Below are positions 12,542-16,710 of a stretch of 16,710 nucleotides of DNA, one piece after another (position 1 is the stretch's first letter; the number at the start of each line of letters is the position of its first letter). The notes beneath the pieces are model-generated. The model was not told the DNA's origin. It searched no databases and saw only the letters and a program-made list of their open reading frames with translations. The DNA is from Myxococcota bacterium. Its GTDB lineage: Bacteria; Myxococcota; Polyangia; GCA-2747355; JAKLHH01. The stretch lies in NCBI GenBank assembly GCA_022710245.1, contig JAKLHH010000036.1, positions 1 to 16,710 of the forward strand, in the 5' to 3' direction. The position numbers and the translations under genes are program-made.

Positions 12542-14119
12542 TCAGCGCACCGAGGCGGGCCCGCTGTAGCTGAGCGCGACGCACGGTCGGAGATAACAGT
12601 AGCTCAGCGTGCGCTCCAGGCTGAGGACGACCTTCCCGTCCGGGCCGACGTAGTGGGCGACCGCGACCCCTACCATCCGCGGAGTGATGGCGAGGACCAG
12701 CGCAGGCGTCGTGGGCGTCGCCTCCACGCGCACCCTGGGGCGATCGACCAGGTGGCGTGGCGCGGGGGTCAAGCGGGGCTTGCTGGCGGGCGCAGGCGTG
12801 GGTCGCGCAGCGCCAGCCGTGGCAGCGAGGACCTGATCGGGGCGCGCGGGCCCCGCGTCGAGGCGCGCCGGAGCCGGCGGCCGATCAGCGCCGCGCTCCG
12901 GTCCGGTCCTCGGCACCGCCGCCAGCTGGTGCGGGTTGCCAGCGCGGGCCGGGCCGCCCCCCCGGACCGTCGCCTGCCGGCTGCCATCAGCGCGGTCCGA
13001 CGTCCTCGGCGGGCTGACCCACGGCACTGCCCGCGCACCCGAGGGCACACGCAGGCGGGGGACCACCAGCGCCGCGCCAGCCCCGAGCATCACCGCGGCC
13101 ACGAGGACCGCGGCCAGCCACCGGGGCCGCCGCTGCCTCGCGGGTGGTCTCCTCCGCCGACCGTCGGGGACTGTCGGGGTCCCTCCCGAGGCGAGGGGCG
13201 TGGCCGCCGGCGCTGCGGACGCTGGCTCGACGGGGTCGGCCGAGGGTGCTCCGGCGTGGTCGCGCCCCAGCTCGATGGCGGCGCTCAGGTCCTCGACCAG
13301 CGCCCGCGCCGACTGGTAGCGGCGAGCCGGCCGCTTCGCCAGCGCCCGCGCGACCACGGCCTCCACCTCCTCGGAGAGGTCCGGGATGACCGAGCGCAGC
13401 GCCGTCGGGTCGGTGTTCACGACCCCGTGCAGCGCCTCCAGCTCGGAGTCGCCCGAGAAGGCCGGCGCGCCGCTCAGCGCCTCGTAGAGGATCGCCCCGA
13501 GCGAGAAGATGTCCGCGCGCCGGTCTGTCTCACGGTGCTTGCCGAGCGCCTGCTCGGGCGCCATGTAGCGCGGGCTGCCGAGGAGCACGTTGTCTGCGGT
13601 CTGCCCCGCCCGGCTCCCTGTCAGCTTGGAGACGCCGAAGTCGAGGACCTTGAGCACCTCGCGCTGATCGTCACTGCGGGCGAAGAACAGGTTCTGCGGC
13701 TTGAGGTCTCGGTGGACGATCCCGCGGCCGTGGGTCGCGGTCAGCGCCGAGCTGACCTGCGTGGCCAGCTCCAGCGTCTCCGCGAGCGTCAGCCGCCGCA
13801 CACGCTTCAGTCGCTCGCCGAGGCTCTCGCCCTCGAGGAATGGCATCACGTAGTAGGGGCAGCCGCTCTCGGAGACGTTGTAGTCGACGACCCCGACGAT
13901 GTTCGGATGCTGGAGCTGGCTGGTCAGCTCCGCCTCGCGGCGGAACCGCTGGAGCTGATCCAGGGACGGGTCCACCCCGCGCAGGGTCTTGATCGCGAAG
14001 CGCCGCTGCAGCCGCGCGTGGGTCGCCTCGAAGACCTCCCCCATCCCGCCCGCGCCGACCCTGCGCACGATGCGGTAGGTGCCGGACAGCACGCACCCCG
14101 GCTCGAAGTCACACCCCAT
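12542..14119 (-). CDS. Transmembrane Ser/Thr protein kinase (PknB/Hanks type)
   Basis: This 525-residue protein has an N-terminal kinase domain (about 15-280) with all key motifs: G22-A-G-G-M-G-E-V, A-I-K44, H136-R-D138-L-K-P-Q-N, D160-F-G and A-P-E189. It should therefore be active. A basic juxtamembrane stretch (320-333) precedes one transmembrane helix (about 334-353). The outer part starts with a 110-residue Pro/Ala/Arg-rich linker. It ends in a small domain of about 55 residues containing Y-V-G-P-D-G-K-V and two Cys (C-Y-L-R-P-C) that could form a disulfide. I do not recognise that domain; it may sense an outside signal. FHA proteins such as the RsbU phosphatase in this window are typical readers of such kinases. 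No Shine-Dalgarno precedes the ATG. Confidence 0.9.
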   Translation of the reverse strand: MGCDFEPGCVLSGTYRIVRRVGAGGMGEVFEATHARLQRRFAIKTLRGVDPSLDQLQRFRREAELTSQLQHPNIVGVVDYNVSESGCPYYVMPFLEGESLGERLKRVRRLTLAETLELATQVSSALTATHGRGIVHRDLKPQNLFFARSDDQREVLKVLDFGVSKLTGSRAGQTADNVLLGSPRYMAPEQALGKHRETDRRADIFSLGAILYEALSGAPAFSGDSELEALHGVVNTDPTALRSVIPDLSEEVEAVVARALAKRPARRYQSARALVEDLSAAIELGRDHAGAPSADPVEPASAAPAATPLASGGTPTVPDGRRRRPPARQRRPRWLAAVLVAAVMLGAGAALVVPRLRVPSGARAVPWVSPPRTSDRADGSRQATVRGGGPARAGNPHQLAAVPRTGPERGADRPPAPARLDAGPARPDQVLAATAGAARPTPAPASKPRLTPAPRHLVDRPRVRVEATPTTPALVLAITPRMVGVAVAHYVGPDGKVVLSLERTLSYCYLRPCVALSYSGPASVR

Positions 14120-14125
14120 CAGTCG

Positions 14126-14154
14126 AGGCTACCGACGCGTGCGCCCGAGGGCAA
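14126..14154 (-). promoter_or_regulatory. Weak candidate promoter of the kinase gene
   Basis: TTGCCC (14154-14149), a 17-bp spacer and TAGCCT (14131-14126) lie on the minus strand with only six bases between the -10 and the ATG. The boxes are weak, but the geometry repeats that seen at the STAS gene and minC. Confidence 0.25.
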
Positions 14155-14212
14155 CCCCGCGCTGAAGCCGGGGTCTACGAGCTTCACTGACCGGGCGCGG
14201 GCCTCGACGGGA

Positions 14213-14238
14213 GCGGCCGGGCCGCGGGGGCTCCCCGC
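14213..14238 (-). terminator. GC hairpins after minE, possible terminator without U-tract
   Basis: Just past the minE stop are two perfect inverted repeats: GCGGGG/CCCCGC with a 3-base loop (14224-14238) and GCGGCC/GGCCGC with a 1-base loop (14213-14225), which overlap. No T-run follows, so this would be an imperfect intrinsic terminator at best. Confidence 0.3.
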
Positions 14239-14241
14239 CGC

Positions 14242-14547
14242 TCAGGCGCTCGTCGGCAGCGACCGGCCCGTGGCCAGGGGGCGCGGGTTCCTGCCCTCGG
14301 GCAGCACGATGTTGAGCTCGAGGACCTCGCAGTCGCCGGCCTTGTCCAGGGTCACCGAGACCTGCTCGAGGTCGATGCGCTCGTACTTGGCGATCACCGC
14401 GAGCAGCTCCTGCTGGAGCTTCGGCAGGTAGTCCGGCGCACCACCACGTGTCGCCGCGCGCTCGCGGGCCACGATGATCTGCAGGCGCTCCTTGGCCACC
14501 GAGGCCGTGCGGGTGCGCGAGCGGCGGAAGAACTCAAGAAGACTCAT
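14242..14547 (-). CDS. minE: Cell division topological specificity factor MinE
   Basis: I start at the ATG 14547-14545, which follows a GGAGGAGAGGG stretch; a TTG two codons upstream is less likely. The 101-residue protein begins M-S-L-L-E-F-F, the membrane-targeting segment. It continues with A-S-V-A-K-E-R-L-Q-I-I-V-A, the anti-MinCD helix/strand that binds MinD and stimulates its ATPase. The dimerisation domain follows: Y-L-P-K-L-Q-Q-E-L-L, then E-V-L-E-L-N-I-V-L-P-E. A tail of about 16 extra residues after L-P-E is longer than in E. coli. MinE drives MinCD off the membrane at midcell. It lies 23 bp after minD in the same operon. Confidence 0.95.
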   Translation of the reverse strand: MSLLEFFRRSRTRTASVAKERLQIIVARERAATRGGAPDYLPKLQQELLAVIAKYERIDLEQVSVTLDKAGDCEVLELNIVLPEGRNPRPLATGRSLPTSA

Positions 14548-14570
14548 GGGCAACCCTCTCCTCCGGCGTC

Positions 14571-15377
14571 CTAGCCGAAGATGCGCTGGAAGATCCCCCG
14601 CTTCTCCTCGATGAAGCGGTGCGGCCGCTCCTCGCCTCTGAAGCGATAGACGACGTCCAGGTAGGCCTGGCCTGCGTCGGTGCTCTCGTCGAGGATCACC
14701 GGCGTACCCTTGTTCGACGACTGCAGGACCGACTTCGACTCCGGGATCACGCCGAGGAAGGGGATCCCGAGCAGCTCGAGCACGTCGCCGACGCTGAGCA
14801 TCTCGCCCTTCTTCACCTGCGCTGGCGAGTAGCGGGTCAGCAAGAGGTGCGTCCTCACCGGCTCCAGGTCCTGCTCCGCGCGCATGGTCTTGGCGTCCAG
14901 CAGGCCGAGCACACGATCGGAGTCGCGGACCGAGGAGACCTCGGGGTTGGTGACCACGATCGCCTCGTCGGCGAAGTACATGGCCATCTGCGCGCCCTTC
15001 TCGATCCCCGCCGGCGAGTCGCAGATGATGTACTCGAACTCGAGCTCCTTCAGCCCCTCGAGCACCTCACCGACGCCCTCGAAGTCGAGCGCGTCCTTGT
15101 CCCGCGTCTGCGAGGCGGGCAGCAGGAAGAGCTTCTCGATCCGCTTGTCACGGATCAGCGCCTGGTGGAGCCTCGCCTCCTTGCGGGTCACGTTGACCAG
15201 GTCGTAGACCACCCGCCGCTCGCACCCCATGATCAGGTCGAGGTTCCGCAGCCCGACGTCGAAGTCGATGGCGACGGTCTTGTGGCCGAGCATGGCGAGC
15301 CCGGCGGCGATGCTGGCGCTGGACGTGGTCTTGCCGACCCCGCCCTTGCCCGAGGTGACGACGACTACCTTTGCCAC
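14571..15377 (-). CDS. minD: Septum site-determining ATPase MinD
   Basis: The 268-residue protein is full length. It starts at a GTG with G-A-G-G-A-G-G six bases upstream. The deviant Walker A motif is G10-K11-G-G-V-G-K16-T-T, carrying both conserved Lys. The stretch I-D-F-D-V-G-L-R-N-L-D-L-I-M-G-C-E-R-R is nearly identical to E. coli MinD. The end has the amphipathic membrane-targeting helix H-R-F-I-E-E-K-R-G-I-F-Q-R-I-F-G. MinD dimerises on ATP, binds membrane, recruits MinC and is released by MinE. It is followed by minE after 23 bp, but 280 bp separate it from minC, so it probably has its own promoter or leader. Confidence 0.97.
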   Translation of the reverse strand: MAKVVVVTSGKGGVGKTTSSASIAAGLAMLGHKTVAIDFDVGLRNLDLIMGCERRVVYDLVNVTRKEARLHQALIRDKRIEKLFLLPASQTRDKDALDFEGVGEVLEGLKELEFEYIICDSPAGIEKGAQMAMYFADEAIVVTNPEVSSVRDSDRVLGLLDAKTMRAEQDLEPVRTHLLLTRYSPAQVKKGEMLSVGDVLELLGIPFLGVIPESKSVLQSSNKGTPVILDESTDAGQAYLDVVYRFRGEERPHRFIEEKRGIFQRIFG

Positions 15378-15657
15378 GTGTGGCCTCCTCGAAGTATTGG
15401 CTAGCGCGCAGAGCCTGGCCCTCGAGGCCGAGCCCGGGCCCGCCTCGCGATCAGCTCTCTGGCTGTTGTCAAAGCCCCATCACCGACGATCCGGGAGCGG
15501 GTGCGGCTCCCCTCGTCGCGTCCCATAGAAAGCGAAAACGGATCGCGGGACAACTTTTTGGAGGAGGTTTTTCGAAGAATTTGCGCCGAGCGCGAGAGTG
15601 TGTATGGGAGCGTAAGTCAGGCTACAGGAGAGAGGCGCGCGCGGTGCGGGCGTGCGC
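15378..15657. other. 280-bp non-coding gap between minC and minD, AT-richer centre
   Basis: No credible gene is present: short frames here have poor third-position bias. The stretch 15518-15585 is far richer in A/T than the window average, which fits a promoter region for minDE. On the minus strand TTGTCC lies 17 bases before a weak TTCTAT in this stretch, and a perfect TTGACA (15472-15467) lacks a -10. Neither is a firm call. The resulting minD leader could exceed 100 bases. Confidence 0.6.
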
Positions 15658-16476
15658 TCACAGCTCACTCACTCGCAGCTGATCACCGTCGAGATAGACC
15701 TGGGCGGGCTTGCGCCGCAGGCTCTCCGGGATGTCCTCGGCGCTGAAGTAGTTGCCCGCCACGGAGATCAGCTCTGCGTCGAGGCTGCTGCAGAAGAGGC
15801 GCGCCGACTCGTTGCCATGCGCGCCGGCCAGCGCGCGCCCGCGCAGCGGCGCGTAGACGTGCACGTTGCCGTCCGCGATCACCTCCGCTCCCGGGTTGAC
15901 CGGCGCGAGCACGATCAGATCGCCGGCGGGAGCGAAGATGACCTGGCCAGCTCTCACCGGCTGCTTGATCACCATCGCGGTCGCGGGCGCGACCAGCGGG
16001 GCGGCGGGCGGCCCGGGCGGCCCGGCCTCCCCGGCCGTGTCCTCGCGCGGCTCGGGGCGCGCCGTCGGCCTGGAGGCCGCGCGCGGGGAGCCCTCTGCCC
16101 TCTCCGGATCGGCGCTGGAGGGATCGGTCATCCGGCTCAGTCCCTCGCGGAGCAGCCCCAGCCCGGCGGCGCTCGCCTGCTCCTGCAGCTCGGGCGGCAG
16201 GTTCTTCGCGGCCACCGGCACCAGCCGTCGCGCGCGGAGCACCTTCACCAGGGGAGCGAAGGCGATCGGGGTCCCCGGCTCGATCTGCCCGAGGTCCAGC
16301 ACCACAGGCGCGTCGAGGAAGAAGTGCGGCAGCTGGCTGATCCGCGCCGAGAGATCGCGGTCGATCAGCTCCGGGTCCGTGGTGCGCAGGCGCAGCACGG
16401 TGAGGGAGGAGATGGTGCCCTTCAGCTCGAACGCGGGCTGTGGTCGCGCTGCCCTGGAAGCCGATTGGTCAGTCAT
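15658..16476 (-). CDS. minC: Septum site-determining protein MinC
   Basis: I start at the ATG 16476-16474 (272 residues); longer versions of the frame run through the promoter. The N-terminal domain (about 15-110) carries E-L-K-G-T-I-S-S-L-T-V-L-R-L and the D-A-P-V-V-L-D-L strand of MinC-N, which inhibits FtsZ assembly. A Pro/Ala/Arg-rich linker of about 50 residues (about 115-165) follows. The C-terminal beta-helix is well conserved: G-D-L-I-V, G-A-E-V-I-A-D-G-N-V-H-V-Y-A-P-L-R-G-R-A-L-A-G, then S-V-A-G-N-Y. This domain dimerises and binds MinD. The linker is longer than in E. coli MinC. There is no Shine-Dalgarno. The gene is co-oriented with minDE but 280 bp apart. Confidence 0.95.
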   Translation of the reverse strand: MTDQSASRAARPQPAFELKGTISSLTVLRLRTTDPELIDRDLSARISQLPHFFLDAPVVLDLGQIEPGTPIAFAPLVKVLRARRLVPVAAKNLPPELQEQASAAGLGLLREGLSRMTDPSSADPERAEGSPRAASRPTARPEPREDTAGEAGPPGPPAAPLVAPATAMVIKQPVRAGQVIFAPAGDLIVLAPVNPGAEVIADGNVHVYAPLRGRALAGAHGNESARLFCSSLDAELISVAGNYFSAEDIPESLRRKPAQVYLDGDQLRVSEL

Positions 16477-16486
16477 GCGGGGGCGA

Positions 16487-16515
16487 ATAATGGGAGCTGC
16501 GAGGATCCGAGTCAA
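16487..16515 (-). promoter_or_regulatory. Sigma-70-type promoter of minC, near-leaderless layout
   Basis: TTGACT (16515-16510), a 17-bp spacer and CATTAT (16492-16487) lie on the minus strand (five and four matches). The -10 ends ten bases before the ATG, so the leader would be about four bases, too short for a ribosome site, and none is seen. Confidence 0.6.
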
Positions 16516-16710
16516 CCCCTTCGACGCGCGTGTCGCTCACCTGCGTCGCTCGCGCGCGTCGGGACGTGGCGGGACCTCGCGTGGGACCGCCGCTGCGGAT
16601 AGGCGCCACGCCGGTTCTGGGTTATCTTTCGCGTACGACTCGACCGACCGCGAAGCCCGCAGGCGGGCGCACGACGGGGAGAGGGCCAGAGGCGGCAGGC
16701 GCGCGCTGGC
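16516..16710. other. Non-coding end of window upstream of minC
   Basis: I see no gene in these 195 bases. A perfect hairpin, GCCCGC/GCGGGC, lies at 16655-16668, and a locally AT-rich GGGTTATCTTTCG (about 16619-16631) could belong to a promoter for a plus-strand gene beyond the window. Neither can be confirmed here. Confidence 0.4.

Noticed and set aside
12653..14431. 592-codon plus-strand open frame opposite the kinase
   Set aside because: It mirrors the kinase gene codon by codon, has low-complexity Arg/Gly/Pro content and shows no domain.
15467..15472. Perfect TTGACA upstream of minD as its promoter
   Set aside because: At 16-18 bp spacing the downstream hexamers are GC-rich (TCGCGA, CGCGAG, GCGAGG), so there is no -10.
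15501..15746. Plus-strand short frame in the minC-minD gap
   Set aside because: Third positions are AT-rich and random, there is no ribosome site, and it runs antisense into the 3' end of minC.
16655..16668. GCCCGC/GCGGGC hairpin as a terminator or RNA gene
   Set aside because: No T-run follows, no wider RNA fold is recognisable, and short perfect hairpins are expected by chance at this GC content.

Overview
The window is very GC-rich, almost fully coding, and has strong G/C third-position bias. Its content points to a Myxococcota-like (former Deltaproteobacteria) chromosome: Asp/Lys-repeat lipoproteins, a beta-propeller surface protein, a membrane-anchored Ser/Thr kinase, an FHA-GAF-RsbU phosphatase with a STAS partner, and several orphan secreted proteins. 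This assignment is inferred from gene style, not from a marker gene. I saw no rRNA, tRNA, IS element, CRISPR array or phage gene.

Layout. (1) 3-1438, plus strand: the 3' part of a secreted beta-propeller protein, overlapped by a small metzincin protease. (2) 1440-3360: a messy accessory patch. It holds a Cys-rich lipoprotein-like ORF (plus) facing a minus-strand pair made of a double-unit Spy/CpxP-like lipoprotein and a translationally coupled small lipoprotein that looks frameshifted. (3) 3363-3932: a repeat-tail lipoprotein. (4) 3940-7195: an XrtA-type polysaccharide deacetylase (minus), divergent from a UbiA prenyltransferase overlapping a radical SAM/SPASM enzyme (plus). (5) 7183-8010: an orphan exported protein with a possible permuted papain-like (NC...H) active site and an unusual 5' inverted repeat. 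(6) 8150-10290: a STAS-FHA/GAF/RsbU signalling operon. (7) 10341-12491: a YfcE-like phosphodiesterase, a C-terminal gene remnant, a secreted alpha/beta hydrolase and sfsA. (8) 12542-14119: a transmembrane Ser/Thr kinase. (9) 14242-16476: minE, minD and minC.

How the genes work together. minC, minD and minE form the division-site placement system; minC is separated from minDE by a 280-bp non-coding gap. The STAS protein and the RsbU phosphatase form the output half of a partner-switching circuit; no RsbW-type kinase is in view. The UbiA/rSAM pair most likely acts on one lipid or quinone-like product, which is not identified.

The items most worth a second look are: the UbiA-SPASM pair with a degenerate first Asp motif; the secreted NC/H protein whose Shine-Dalgarno lies inside a 10-bp perfect inverted repeat; promoters placed so that transcripts would be leaderless (STAS gene, minC, perhaps the kinase); a 67-codon protein remnant lying in frame behind a hydrolase stop codon; and the double-frameshift signature in the small coupled lipoprotein. 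All functional calls come from motif recognition by eye; no database search was possible.
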